A stretch of DNA of 64,000 nt from Faecalibacterium prausnitzii (GTDB lineage Bacteria; Bacillota; Clostridia; Oscillospirales; Ruminococcaceae), in the NCBI RefSeq assembly GCF_003287495.1, contig NZ_PRLE01000001.1, positions 310,001 to 374,000 of the forward strand. Direction: 5' to 3'. Positions 17,072-24,948 of the stretch are shown here, piece after piece. The translations under genes and the position numbers were made by a program. Positions within the stretch are counted from its first letter, which is position 1; the number at the start of each line of letters is the position of its first letter. Under the pieces are notes generated by a model. That model ran no database searches. It was not told where the DNA came from and saw only the letters and a program-made list of their open reading frames with translations.

Positions 17072-17324
17072 TCGCACGTCCTTTCTCTGTGGAAGTAACT
17101 GGTGCCGGACACGGCATAGGCTTTGTTACTTTCGTCGAAAGTAACGCAAAAGCACTTTTGACAGACGTTCCGTCCATCAAAAGATGCCTTTGCGCCCTGC
17201 CGGGGGCTTCCGTCTGCGGACGGGGTTTCGCTGTACCTCGCCGCTGCCCGGTCCAACACCACCTTCCTGCGTGATTGCATTCACAGGAGCGTGACACGCT
17301 CCTGTACTTTGCCAATAGAGGGGC
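17072..17324. other. Hairpin-rich gap, candidate transfer origin
   Basis: Two near-perfect palindromes lie in this gap just upstream of mobV. One has arms GTTACTTTCG/CGAAAGTAAC with a one-base centre (17125-17145). The other has arms ACAGGAGCGT/ACGCTCCTGT (17283-17305). MobV relaxases usually act on a site directly upstream of their own gene, so oriT is expected here. I did not find a match to a known MobV nick site. The second hairpin may instead end the small gene before it. Confidence 0.4.
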
Positions 17325-17570
17325 TCACCAGCGGAAGCTTTCTGGCACGCCTCGTCTGTCCAGATACTCCTGCCGAGCCTGCTCCCGCTGTTCCTCGGTG
17401 GGTGCTGTCTTGTACTGGGCATACAGCTCATGCCGCAGCATCGCATCCAATTTTTGCTCCAGACCCTGCTCAATGACCTCTTCGTACTCATTTTCGCCGC
17501 TCAAATGATAATGCAGCAAGGCGACGAAAAGTTCCTGTGAAATCTGCACATTTTTCATCATTATCACCAT
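17325..17570 (-). CDS. Small acidic helical protein of the mobilization region
   Basis: A protein of up to 81 residues (MKNVQISQELFVALLHYHL...) is rich in Glu and Gln and ends in RRGVPESFRW. Small proteins of this kind, sometimes labelled complexin-like, are common beside relaxases in Firmicute mobile elements, but no function is known. The start is uncertain: ATGs occur at 17570, 17561 and 17558, none with a strong ribosome binding site. The product is probably soluble and helical. Confidence 0.6.
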   Translation of the reverse strand: MVIMMKNVQISQELFVALLHYHLSGENEYEEVIEQGLEQKLDAMLRHELYAQYKTAPTEEQREQARQEYLDRRGVPESFRW

Positions 17571-17643
17571 TCCGTGTCGGTTGTGTCGATTGTGTCGGTA
17601 TTTTACATAGTAGCAAAAATACCGTCACAACCGTCACGAATCG

Positions 17644-18768
17644 TCACGCCCCAGAATTTTCCAGCGTTAATTTGACCACTCTACCCTCATGGGTGCGCTT
17701 GCTTTCGTACCGAATTCCATAATCGTTGTAGAGCCTGTCGGCACTCACGTTCAGCTTCCGGGTCAAGATGTTTGCCTGTATGCTCACACCAGACAGACGT
17801 TCCAGCAGCTCCGTGGGCGTACCGCTCCACTCTGGCTGTTCCGGGCTGAGCATCTTTGCCACCGCTTCCAGAAGCGGGTCGGGCGGCAGCTTCCAAAGTT
17901 CCGTTTCGGCTCCTTGAAACTCCCACACGCAGCGTTCCCGGTCAAACTCCAATATCAGCTCCTGATCCGGCTGGTCACGCCCCACGATGTCCAGTAGTGC
18001 GGTGTTGTCCGTGCGCCGCTTCTTCTGCATGATGAACGCGCCATCCGCTGCACCCAACAGACCGTTGGTGCCGGAGATCATATCAAAGCTGTCCTCGGCT
18101 TCCATCTTCCGGGTGTGATGAACCACCAGCAGGCAGATGCCGTACCTGTCGCTGAAAGTTTTCAGTTTGGTCACGATCTCGTAGTCGCTGGCGTAGCTGT
18201 ATCGGTCACCGCCGATCTCCCGCACCTTCTGCAGGGTGTCGATGATGATGAGCCGTACATCCGGGTGCTCCCGGATGAATCCTTCCAACTGCTGGTCAAG
18301 TCCCTCGCTCACGGACTTAGCTTGCGTTGCGAAGTAGAGATTGCTGGTCTCCTCTACCCCGAACATCCGGGAGAGCCGCCGCTGCAGCCGGGCGTAATCG
18401 TCCTCCAATGCAAGGTAGAGGACGGTGCCCTGATGCACCTCGTACTCCCACAGCGGAAGCCCCATCGCCACATGGTAGGCGAGCTGCCCCATGAAGAAGG
18501 ACTTGCCCACCTTGGGCGCACCTACGAAGAGGTAGGTGCCACTGTACAGCAAGTCGTTCACGATGGGTTTCCGAGGTTGATACACCGTGTCGTACAGTTC
18601 GGTCATTGATATCGTGTTCAGCCCGAAATTGTTTGACTTTTTCGCGGCTTGCAGATTGATTTGCTTGTCCGAATTTGTTATAATATTGGTGGTAATTTTA
18701 TCAGACGACTGTACCGCATCTGCGCCAACAGATGCACCCGGTACGGTCGTTTTTCTATTGTCCGTCAT
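17644..18768 (-). CDS. RepA-like AAA ATPase
   Basis: The 374-residue protein belongs to the RepA/DnaB-like hexameric ATPases (AAA_25 type) that act in replication of small plasmids and integrative elements. Walker A is GAPKVGKS (near residue 90) and the Walker B region is VRLIIIDTLQ, followed by VVHHTRK. The C-terminal ~90 residues resemble a winged-helix DNA-binding tail. The start at 18768 was chosen because it overlaps the MobC-like stop (ATGA) with AGGAGG 7 bases upstream; the ATG two codons earlier is too close to that site. Such a gene may help the element replicate after excision. Confidence 0.82.
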   Translation of the reverse strand: MTDNRKTTVPGASVGADAVQSSDKITTNIITNSDKQINLQAAKKSNNFGLNTISMTELYDTVYQPRKPIVNDLLYSGTYLFVGAPKVGKSFFMGQLAYHVAMGLPLWEYEVHQGTVLYLALEDDYARLQRRLSRMFGVEETSNLYFATQAKSVSEGLDQQLEGFIREHPDVRLIIIDTLQKVREIGGDRYSYASDYEIVTKLKTFSDRYGICLLVVHHTRKMEAEDSFDMISGTNGLLGAADGAFIMQKKRRTDNTALLDIVGRDQPDQELILEFDRERCVWEFQGAETELWKLPPDPLLEAVAKMLSPEQPEWSGTPTELLERLSGVSIQANILTRKLNVSADRLYNDYGIRYESKRTHEGRVVKLTLENSGA

Positions 18769-19094
18769 TCGCATTCCTCCTTAAGTCCGTTCAACGTCAG
18801 GGCTACCATTTGCAGGGTCTCCAGCAAGTCCGGCGGAACCTCTTCATCCACGGCCAGCCGCTGCAATTCCTGATAGATCAGCCTCATCTGGTCTCGCAGG
18901 GCTTTGTAGACCCTTGGGTTGCCTACCACGGTGATTTCCCGGTCGGTCAAGCGGCGGATGATATACTCCTGTTTGGTCAGCCCGGAGAGCTTTACTTTGG
19001 CTTCCAGAACCTCGTCCTCTTCCGGGGACATTCGGAAGGCTACCACCTTGTTCCGCCAGCGGCCTTGCTGGTCGAGCACTCGTTCCATCTTCAT
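18765..19094 (-). CDS. mobC: MobC-like relaxosome protein
   Basis: The 109-residue protein has an N-terminal ribbon-helix-helix-like stretch (NKVVAFRMSPEEDEVLEAKVKLSGLTKQEYIIRRL), typical of MobC-type accessory proteins that help the relaxase reach oriT. The rest is helical. It overlaps the integrase stop at its start and the RepA-like start at its end, so it is translated in the chain xis-int-mobC-repA. Confidence 0.78.
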   Translation of the reverse strand: MKMERVLDQQGRWRNKVVAFRMSPEEDEVLEAKVKLSGLTKQEYIIRRLTDREITVVGNPRVYKALRDQMRLIYQELQRLAVDEEVPPDLLETLQMVALTLNGLKEECE

Positions 19095-20167
19095 CCTTCC
19101 TTTCGTTCCATGTCCAGCTTCTGCGCCATCTCCTGCTGCTTTGAGGGGAAGAGGTGGGCGTACTTATAGGTGATGTCCACACTCTCATGCCCTACCCGGT
19201 CAGCGATTGCCAAAGCCGAGAAGCCCATTTCAATCAGCAGCGACACATGGGAGTGCCGTAGGTCGTGGATTCGTATCCGCTTCACCCCGGCCTCCTTGGC
19301 TCCCCTGTCCATCTCGTGGTGCAGGTAGCTCTTGGTCACCTCAAAGATTCGCTGGTCTGGCTGGACTTTGTAGAGGGATTTCAGATAGTCTCTGATCTCG
19401 TCCGTCAGAAACTGCGGCATCTGGATGACCCGGACGCTCTTGGGTGTTTTCGGGTCGGTGATCACATCCCGGCCTTTCAGCCTTTGATAGGATTTGGTGA
19501 TGGAGAGCAGCCCCTTGTCCAAGTCGAAGTCTGCCGGGGTCAGAGCCAGCAATTCGCCCTCCCGGATGCCACACCAGTAGAGGACCTCAAAAGCGTAATA
19601 GGATTGCGGCTTGTCCATCATGACTTCTGCGAATTTGAGGTACTCTTCTTTTGTCCAGAAAAGCATTTCCTTGTGCTTTTCCGACCCCATGCACCCGGCT
19701 GTGGCTGCTGCGTTTGATTTCAGCCCGTAGAACCGGACGGCGTGGTTCAGAATGGCACTGAGCTGTCCATGGAGCGTCTTGAGGTAGGTCGGCGAGTAGG
19801 CCTTGCCGTTTTTGTCCCGGTAGTTCAGCATCTCGTTCTGCCATGCGATCACATCCCGCGGCTTGATCTCGCTGAGCCGCTTTTCTTTGAAATACGGTAA
19901 GATTTTCGTTCGGATGATATGCTCCTTGGTAAACCATGTGTTTTCCCGGAGTCGCTTCTTTTTGTCCGTGATATAAATTTCCACAAAGGCTTCAAATGTC
20001 ATGGTCAGGTCTGCCGCCTGCTGAAGAAGGAACTCCCGCTCCCACGCCAGAGCGTCCTTCTTGGTGGCAAACCCCCGTTTCAGCTTCTTCTGCTTCACAC
20101 CTTGCCAGTTCTCGAAGTAGAAGGAAGCGTACCATGTGCCTTGCCTGCTGTCTTTGTAGGCTGGCAT
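19091..20167 (-). CDS. int: Tyrosine site-specific integrase
   Basis: This is the recombinase that inserts and excises the element at guaA. The 358-residue protein has an N-terminal arm-binding domain (KDSRQGTWYASFYFENWQG), a SAM-like core-binding domain (ENTWFTKEHIIRTKILPYF...) and a C-terminal catalytic domain. Catalytic residues are visible as the Arg in YWCGIREGELLAL, H-x-x-R in IHDLRHSHVS, the His in VGHESVDIT and the Tyr in YKYAHLFP. It lies directly behind the excisionase-like gene and overlaps the MobC-like gene. Confidence 0.94.
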   Translation of the reverse strand: MPAYKDSRQGTWYASFYFENWQGVKQKKLKRGFATKKDALAWEREFLLQQAADLTMTFEAFVEIYITDKKKRLRENTWFTKEHIIRTKILPYFKEKRLSEIKPRDVIAWQNEMLNYRDKNGKAYSPTYLKTLHGQLSAILNHAVRFYGLKSNAAATAGCMGSEKHKEMLFWTKEEYLKFAEVMMDKPQSYYAFEVLYWCGIREGELLALTPADFDLDKGLLSITKSYQRLKGRDVITDPKTPKSVRVIQMPQFLTDEIRDYLKSLYKVQPDQRIFEVTKSYLHHEMDRGAKEAGVKRIRIHDLRHSHVSLLIEMGFSALAIADRVGHESVDITYKYAHLFPSKQQEMAQKLDMERKEG

Positions 20168-20171
20168 CTTA

Positions 20172-20357
20172 TCACTCCTCTCCTGCCCCGTAGATCTTCT
20201 CCTGATAGTACCTCCTGCTTACACGGCCTCCCACGGTCGTGTAGCCCTTGGCTCTCAGTTCCTCGTTCCACTGGGCAATCATCTTGTACGCCAGACCCTG
20301 CGAGATGTCCAGCTCCTTTGCCAGCTCGTCTGCCTTGATAAAAATGCTATTTGCCAT
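20172..20357 (-). CDS. xis: Excisionase-like helix-turn-helix protein
   Basis: The 61-residue protein has one helix-turn-helix (IKADELAKELDISQGLAYKMIAQWN), the usual form of small excisionases and directionality factors. It is four bases upstream of int and preceded by AAGGAAAGGAC. It probably biases the integrase toward excision and may regulate the operon. Confidence 0.75.
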   Translation of the reverse strand: MANSIFIKADELAKELDISQGLAYKMIAQWNEELRAKGYTTVGGRVSRRYYQEKIYGAGEE

Positions 20358-20552
20358 TTTTTGTCCTTTCCTTGTCGGTTTCGTTTCGGTGCCGCTTCAT
20401 CCTCGCTGACTTCCGGCAGGCATATCCCCTTTGCGGTGCTGTGCCGTCCCCTTACGGAGCGCTCGCTTCCTTTCGGAAGGTCTTGGCGGTTTGGGTCAGT
20501 TTGGCGGTCATTCAATTTTACTAAGCATTTTTGCTTATCTTTTTGTGTTCTC
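20358..20552 (-). other. Leader of the xis-int transcript, no gene seen
   Basis: About 190 bp between the promoter and xis. A 91-codon open frame exists, but its ATG lies inside the -10 box, so it cannot be translated from this promoter. A short hairpin (CTTCC/GGAAG near 20470) is the only structure noticed. Confidence 0.4.
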
Positions 20553-20581
20553 ATTATACTAAACACATTCCGTTAAGTCAA
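20553..20581 (-). promoter_or_regulatory. Promoter of xis-int-mobC-repA
   Basis: TTGACT (20576-20581) and TATAAT (20553-20558) are 17 bp apart on the minus strand, a near-consensus pair. TGTTTAGTATA, also found at the left end of the element, overlaps the -10. Confidence 0.75.
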
Positions 20582-20624
20582 GAGGTTTTCGGGTAAAATC
20601 TTAAACTTTTTTGTTTATTTTCTA

Positions 20625-20653
20625 TTGCACCTCCTGTTTTTCTGTGCTATACT
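20625..20653 (+). promoter_or_regulatory. Promoter of the XRE regulator
   Basis: TTGCAC (20625-20630) and TATACT (20648-20653) are 17 bp apart, 37 bp before the regulator's ATG. It is divergent to the xis-int promoter, so one regulator could control both. Confidence 0.65.
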
Positions 20654-20690
20654 GGGTTCAACAAATATGTTTAAGTCAGGAGGCAATCGC

Positions 20691-21194
20691 ATGGCAGTCG
20701 GTGACCGCATCAAACGTGCCCGTAACCTCCGAGGTATGACCCAGAAAGAACTGGGCATTGCCATCGGGTTTGAGGAGAAGAGCGCAGACATCCGTATCGC
20801 ACAATACGAAAGCAACACCCGCACTCCTAAAGAAGAGTTGCTCCGCAAGATTGCGGAGGTGCTGGACGTGAACTACCGTTCCCTCTATGAGCCGACCCTG
20901 TACGCCGCAGAGGATGTGATGTACACTCTGTTCGAGCTGGACGAGCACTACCCCGGCACCCGGCTCTACGAGGTCACAGACACCACCGACCCAGATTTCC
21001 CGGAAAAGCACATGGCAGTCAGCTTCCGCTATCGCCTGCTGGATGAGTTCTTAAAGGAGTGGCAGCTCCGCAAGAAGCAGCTCCGGGAGGGCGAGATCAC
21101 CAAGGAAGAGTATCTGGAATGGAAGCTCAACTGGCCTCAGACTGCCGACGGCTGCGGCCGGTACGAGCCGAAGAAAAAGTGGCGTAAAGAATAA
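20691..21194 (+). CDS. XRE-family regulator of the element
   Basis: The 167-residue protein has an N-terminal XRE/Cro helix-turn-helix (RIKRARNLRGMTQKELGIAIGFEEKSADIRIAQYESNTRTPKEELL). The C-terminal domain, of about 100 residues (YEPTLYAAEDVMYTLFELDEHYPG...), is common in regulators of Firmicute mobile elements. The ATG follows AGGAGG. It is transcribed divergently from xis-int, as expected for a repressor that keeps the element integrated. Confidence 0.87.
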   Translation: MAVGDRIKRARNLRGMTQKELGIAIGFEEKSADIRIAQYESNTRTPKEELLRKIAEVLDVNYRSLYEPTLYAAEDVMYTLFELDEHYPGTRLYEVTDTTDPDFPEKHMAVSFRYRLLDEFLKEWQLRKKQLREGEITKEEYLEWKLNWPQTADGCGRYEPKKKWRKE

Positions 21195-21202
21195 AAGACA
21201 CA

Positions 21203-21246
21203 AAAATGCCCTCTGAAAAACTTACCGTTTCTCAGAGGGCATTCTC
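21203..21246. terminator. Bidirectional terminator between the XRE gene and guaA
   Basis: Arms ATGCCCTCTGA and TCAGAGGGCAT are flanked by A and T runs. On the minus strand a TTTTT run follows, so it can also end guaA transcription now that the native terminator is displaced. Confidence 0.75.
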
Positions 21247-21274
21247 ATGTCTCTCTTTATGAATAATCGCCTGA

Positions 21275-21295
21275 TAGTATCAAAGCAGTATCACA
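21275..21295 (+). repeat. Right arm-type repeat (AGTATCA x2)
   Basis: Two AGTATCA copies at 11-bp spacing match the left unit at 6053-6073 in the same orientation. The unit lies 54 bp inside the right attachment repeat. Confidence 0.55.
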
Positions 21296-21349
21296 GAGTC
21301 TTTTGGCTCTCAAAATATTGCATTGCATCAATACTTTTCAGGGTTTGCG

Positions 21350-21364
21350 GATTACTCGAGCTCG
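21350..21364 (+). repeat. Right attachment-site repeat within guaA
   Basis: GATTACTCGAGCTCG is identical to the left copy. It covers the guaA stop codon and last codons, so insertion left the GuaA protein sequence intact. Confidence 0.8.
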
Positions 21365-22902
21365 ATCGTTGCCGGCGGTTTACCGGTGCAATCGTAGAAG
21401 ACGCGATTGACATGCTTGACTTCATTGACGATGCGGCTGGTGACAGTACCCAAGACGTCCCAGGGCATGTTATAGCTCTCAGCAGTCATGAAATCGGTGG
21501 TAGTGACGGCGCGCAGGGCCACGGCGTAATCATAGGTGCGTTCATCCCCCATGACGCCCACGCTGCGCATGTTGGTCAGAGCTGCGTAATACTGATTGAT
21601 TTCCTTGTCGAGGCCAGCCTTGGCGATTTCCTCGCGCCAGATGGCGTCGGCATCCTGCACGATGGCAACCTTTTCGGGGGTCACTTCGCCGATGATGCGG
21701 ATGCCCAGGCCGGGGCCGGGGAACGGCTGACGGCTCACCAGATACTCGGGCAGGCCCAGCTCACGGCCAACCTGACGGACTTCGTCCTTGAACAGGTTGC
21801 GCAGGGGCTCTACCAGCTCCTTGAAGTCCACGGTGTCGGGCAGGCCGCCAACGTTGTGGTGGCTCTTGATGACGGCAGATTCGCCGCCCAGGCCGCTCTC
21901 GACCACATCCGGGTAGATGGTGCCCTGTGCCAGGAAATCCACCTTACCGATCTTCTTGGCCTCTTCCTCGAACACACGGATGAACTCCTCGCCGATGATC
22001 TTCCGCTTGCGCTCCGGCTCGGTGACGCCTGCCAGCTTGCTGAAGTAGCGCTCGCGGGCATCCACGCAGATGAAGTTGATATCAAAGCCGTTGGCATTGC
22101 CCGGGCCAAAGACGGCACAGACTTCCTCTTTCTCGTTCTTGCGCAGCAGGCCGTGGTCCACAAAGACGCAGGTCAGCTGCTTGCCGATGGCCTTGGCCAG
22201 CATGGCAGCCAACACGGAGGAATCGACACCGCCGGACAGGGCGCAGAGCACTTTTCCGCTGCCGATCTTCTCCCGCAGAGCTTGCACATTGTGCTCCACA
22301 AAAGAGTCCATCTTCCAGTCGCCGACGCAGCCGCAGACATTGTACACAAAGTTGCGGAGCATCTTCTTGCCCTCAGCGGTGTGGAGCACCTCCGGGTGGA
22401 ACTGGACAGCATACAGGCCCTTGGCCTCGTTTTCCGCAGCTGCCACCGGGCAGTTGACGGTGTGCGCCGTGACCTTGAAGTCCGGAGCTGCCTGCTCAAT
22501 GTAGTCGTTGTGGCTCATCCAGCAGATGGTGGAAGGCTGCACGTCCGCAAACATCTTGCTGCTGTTGTCTACAAAAACTTCCGTCTTGCCGTACTCACGC
22601 TCCGGAGCGCGGCAGACATGGCCGCCCAGCAGATGCATCATGAGCTGGCTGCCGTAGCAGATTCCCAGCACCGGCACGCCCCAGGAGAAGATCTCGGGGT
22701 CGATGGTGGGCGAATCCTCCAGATACACGCTGTTGGGTCCGCCCGTAAGGATGATGCCCTTGGGATTCTTGGCCTTGATGGTGGCAAGGTCGGTCTTATA
22801 GGAATAGATTTCACAGTAGACATTGTTCTCGCGGACACGGCGCGCGATCAGCTGATTGTACTGGCCGCCAAAGTCCAGCACGATCACGGTTTCATGCTGC
22901 AT
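21352..22902 (-). CDS. guaA: GMP synthase (glutamine-hydrolysing)
   Basis: GuaA converts XMP to GMP with ATP and glutamine in purine synthesis. The 516-residue protein has an N-terminal class I glutamine amidotransferase (catalytic Cys in [11 protein letters not shown], later His-x-Glu in FHPEVLHT). Next comes an ATP pyrophosphatase domain with the P-loop [15 protein letters not shown], then the dimerisation domain ending in [17 protein letters not shown]. The ATG has GGGAGGAG before it. Its 3' end is the insertion site of the mobile element; the final Leu-Glu-stop lies in the shared repeat. Confidence 0.97.
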   Translation of the reverse strand: MQHETVIVLDFGGQYNQLIARRVRENNVYCEIYSYKTDLATIKAKNPKGIILTGGPNSVYLEDSPTIDPEIFSWGVPVLGICYGSQLMMHLLGGHVCRAPEREYGKTEVFVDNSSKMFADVQPSTICWMSHNDYIEQAAPDFKVTAHTVNCPVAAAENEAKGLYAVQFHPEVLHTAEGKKMLRNFVYNVCGCVGDWKMDSFVEHNVQALREKIGSGKVLCALSGGVDSSVLAAMLAKAIGKQLTCVFVDHGLLRKNEKEEVCAVFGPGNANGFDINFICVDARERYFSKLAGVTEPERKRKIIGEEFIRVFEEEAKKIGKVDFLAQGTIYPDVVESGLGGESAVIKSHHNVGGLPDTVDFKELVEPLRNLFKDEVRQVGRELGLPEYLVSRQPFPGPGLGIRIIGEVTPEKVAIVQDADAIWREEIAKAGLDKEINQYYAALTNMRSVGVMGDERTYDYAVALRAVTTTDFMTAESYNMPWDVLGTVTSRIVNEVKHVNRVFYDCTGKPPATIELE

Positions 22903-22949
22903 GAATGTTCTCCTCCCTGCTGTTTCACAAATGGTTGATAGATATTGTT

Positions 22950-22955
22950 AGTATA
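22950..22955 (-). promoter_or_regulatory. Candidate -10 box of guaA
   Basis: TATACT on the minus strand lies 48 bp before the guaA start. The -35 region 17 bp upstream (TCGCTT) is weak. No purine riboswitch pattern was seen between this site and guaA. Confidence 0.4.
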
Positions 22956-23169
22956 GCACATCTGCCAAAGAAAAGCGACATCTTTTGTGAAAGTTTTCCG
23001 AGAAATCCGCAGTTTCGCTCCAGACACCCGCTTTTGGGGCGTTTGCGGGCACATCATGCCGTTCTTTCATACCATTTCTCCGGAAGTTGCATGGTGAAAA
23101 CCTTGATTTGCGGCAAAGAATTTTTTATACTTTGAATCAGAATCTCAACACACGGGGCCGCGTCCAAAA

Positions 23170-23433
23170 GTGAGGAGAAGTATCACGGAGGGCATCTTTG
23201 GTGCTGAGGGCCTGATGCTCACCTCCATCTTCCTCATCCCCCAGCGGATGGCCATGTGGTCAGTGGGCGTGAGCTACTTTATGCAAGGTGCCGGGGCTGC
23301 CCCCACCACTCCGGAAGAAAAGCGTGCTCACCGGAAAGCCGTTATCCTCAAGACCATCCGGCATCCCTGCATCGTGGCCGTTTCCACGGCGCTCTCCCTC
23401 ATCACCACCCCGCTGTGGTGCCTGGTGGCATAA
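23170..23433 (+). pseudogene. AEC (auxin efflux carrier) family transporter fragment
   Basis: Only an internal piece of ~85 codons remains: ITEGIFGAEGLMLTSIFLIPQRMAMWSVGVSY, then a short charged loop and KTIRHPCIVAVSTALSLITTP. That arrangement matches the middle of AEC-type permeases of ~300 residues. There is no proper start region or C-terminal half. The reading frame ends in TAA shortly before a terminator. It is a decayed gene and is unlikely to be functional. Confidence 0.6.
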
Positions 23434-23444
23434 AACAATCTTTT

Positions 23445-23480
23445 AAAAGGCTCTTTCTGCCGCGGCAGAGAGAGCCTTTT
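23445..23480. terminator. Bidirectional terminator
   Basis: Arms AAAAGGCTCTTTCTGCC and GGCAGAGAGAGCCTTTT around a two-base centre lie between the AEC fragment and the convergent TRAP binding protein gene. Confidence 0.8.
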
Positions 23481-23483
23481 CGT

Positions 23484-24476
23484 TTACCCTTGTTGAATCT
23501 TCTTTACCAGTTCGAGATACGGCCCAGCGTATTTTTCATACAGCGGCTGAACCAGCTCGCGGAAGCATTCCTTTTCCTCGTCCGAGAGCTGAATTTCCCG
23601 GCAGCCCGCGGCCAGTACCGTCTTGCGGGCGGCGGCCTCCTGCTGGGTCCAGAGTTCCCGCTCATACCGGGCGGACTCCCGGGCACACTCCCGGAGGACA
23701 CTGCGGTATTCATCCGGCAGCTTTGCCCAGGTCTTGCCGCTGGCCAGCTGAATTTCCGGCACACGGCTGTGCTCGTCCACCAGATAATACCGGGCCACCT
23801 TGTAGTGTTCCATGGCCAAGTAGGCAGGCCAGTTGTTCTCGGCCGCATCAATTTTATCCGTTTCAAAGGCGGCATAGACGTCACTGTAGGCCAGTGTCAC
23901 GGGGTCACCGCCCAGCAGCTTGACCATATCAATGACCACATTGGCGTCCTGCACCCGGATGGTCATGCCCTGCAGGTCTTCCAGGCTGCGGAGGGACTTG
24001 TCGGAGTAGAACGAGCGAGCACCCGCGTCGTACCAGCTCAGGCCCACCATATCCCGCTCTGCAAACACCCGCAGAAACTCTTCCCCAATGGGCCCGTCCA
24101 GCACCCGCCACATGTGGGCGGCATCCTCATAAAGGCAGGGCAGCTGGAGCACGTTCAGCTTGGGCAGGTCAGCTGCCAGCACCGAGAGGGAGAGCCGGGC
24201 AAAATCAATGCCGCCAATGGACAGCTGCTGCCAGACTTCCTGCTCCGTGCCGTATTCCCCGCCGGACTTGACCTGAATGACCACCTTGCCCCCGGTGCGC
24301 TCTTTGACCAACGCCGCAAACCGCTCCGCGCCCTGGGTGGTGGGGTAATCAGCGGGCTGGTTGTCCGCATAGGTCAGCACAAAATCCGGCGTGACAGTCT
24401 GTTCTTTGCTCCCGCAGCCCGCCAGCAGGCAGACCAGCAGGCAGACCGCCGCCAGCAGCCAGAATTTCCTGCGCAT
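23484..24476 (-). CDS. TRAP transporter substrate-binding protein (DctP family)
   Basis: This is an extracytoplasmic solute-binding lipoprotein for uptake of organic acids such as C4-dicarboxylates, sugar acids or sialic acid. The 330-residue protein has a signal peptide with lipobox LLAGC (Cys near residue 20). DctP-type regions follow: FVLTYADNQPADYPTTQGAERFAALVKERTGGKVVIQV and MTIRVQDANVVIDMVKLLGGDPVTLAYSDVYAAFETDKIDAAEN. The ATG at 24476 has GAGGTGAT before it. No DctQ or DctM membrane subunit is next to it, so it is an orphan here; the permease may lie elsewhere or be lost. Confidence 0.88.
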   Translation of the reverse strand: MRRKFWLLAAVCLLVCLLAGCGSKEQTVTPDFVLTYADNQPADYPTTQGAERFAALVKERTGGKVVIQVKSGGEYGTEQEVWQQLSIGGIDFARLSLSVLAADLPKLNVLQLPCLYEDAAHMWRVLDGPIGEEFLRVFAERDMVGLSWYDAGARSFYSDKSLRSLEDLQGMTIRVQDANVVIDMVKLLGGDPVTLAYSDVYAAFETDKIDAAENNWPAYLAMEHYKVARYYLVDEHSRVPEIQLASGKTWAKLPDEYRSVLRECARESARYERELWTQQEAAARKTVLAAGCREIQLSDEEKECFRELVQPLYEKYAGPYLELVKKIQQG

Positions 24477-24631
24477 GGTTATCACCTCAAGGATAGTATA
24501 GCGCATCCGGGCCGGGCTGTGCAAGCCTGATTCTGCGGCTTGAAGATCTCCCGTCCCCGGTACACCTCCCGGAAATCCCGCGCGGTGAACCGCATCCCCT
24601 CAAGCGTACAATGAAATAAAATAAGATTTTG

Positions 24632-24662
24632 CTGCCAAGAGCACTGCTCTTGGCAGATTTTT
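24632..24662 (+). repeat. Perfect 12-bp-arm hairpin next to the IS3 remnant
   Basis: CTGCCAAGAGCA-C-TGCTCTTGGCAG is followed by ATTTTTT. It directly follows the transposase remnant and may be a piece of the insertion sequence end or a terminator. No plus-strand gene precedes it closely. Confidence 0.5.
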
Positions 24663-24750
24663 TACGCAGCAAATGCCATCTGGCACTTTTCCATTGGCGT
24701 AACAACACCAAGATTGCGCTGTACCCGCTGGGTGTTGTATGCATTCATGA
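24662..24750 (-). pseudogene. IS3-family transposase C-terminal remnant
   Basis: A minus-strand frame reads MNAYNTQRVQRNLGVVTPM...AFAA and stops. The Y-N-x-x-R-x-x-x-x-L-G-x-x-x-P-M pattern is the typical C-terminus of IS3/IS150 OrfB transposases. The rest of the transposase is missing. It marks an old insertion at the edge of the accessory stretch. Confidence 0.55.
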
Positions 24751-24948
24751 GTGTGGTGCTAAAGATTTATGGCAGTAGCACATTGCTTTTATACAAATAA
24801 AAGTGTACAATAATAACAACTTTGCAAGCAATCCCCTTCAAGGAATCAACTGGAACATGGGTGGAGACTGTACCTGTTAAGCGGAATTGTTTGAATGAAT
24901 TCAATTCAACATAAAAGACAATTGCTCATTTGTGAGTAGGAGGAATAT
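24751..24948. other. Upstream region of the GH172 gene with nested palindrome
   Basis: The region is AT-rich, without a gene. At 24884-24907 an inverted repeat (GAATTG-N12-CAATTC, with TTGAAT/ATTCAA nested inside) lies 40 bp before the GH172 start. It is a plausible sugar-responsive operator. Confidence 0.35.

Larger units (their letters stand above)
5937..21364. mobile_element. 15.4-kb integrative mobilizable element in the 3' end of guaA, carrying a type I R-M system
   Basis: The element is bounded by a 15-bp direct repeat (GATTACTCGAGCTCG). The right copy contains the last codons and stop of guaA; the left copy is followed by guaA's likely native terminator. The 3' end of guaA is a well-known integration site for tyrosine-recombinase islands. 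The cargo supports mobility: tyrosine integrase, excisionase-like protein and XRE regulator at the right end; MobV relaxase, MobC-like protein and RepA-like ATPase in the middle; and a type I restriction-modification operon on the left. No type IV secretion genes are present, so transfer would need a helper element. Matching arm-type repeats lie just inside both ends. Confidence 0.85.

Noticed and set aside
20279-20554. 91-codon minus-strand frame between the xis promoter and xis
   Set aside because: Its ATG overlaps the -10 box and it has no ribosome binding site; the composition (many Arg, Lys, Gln) looks random.
22903-23169. Purine riboswitch upstream of guaA
   Set aside because: The predicted transcript leader is only about 40 bases and no purine aptamer core or terminator is seen.
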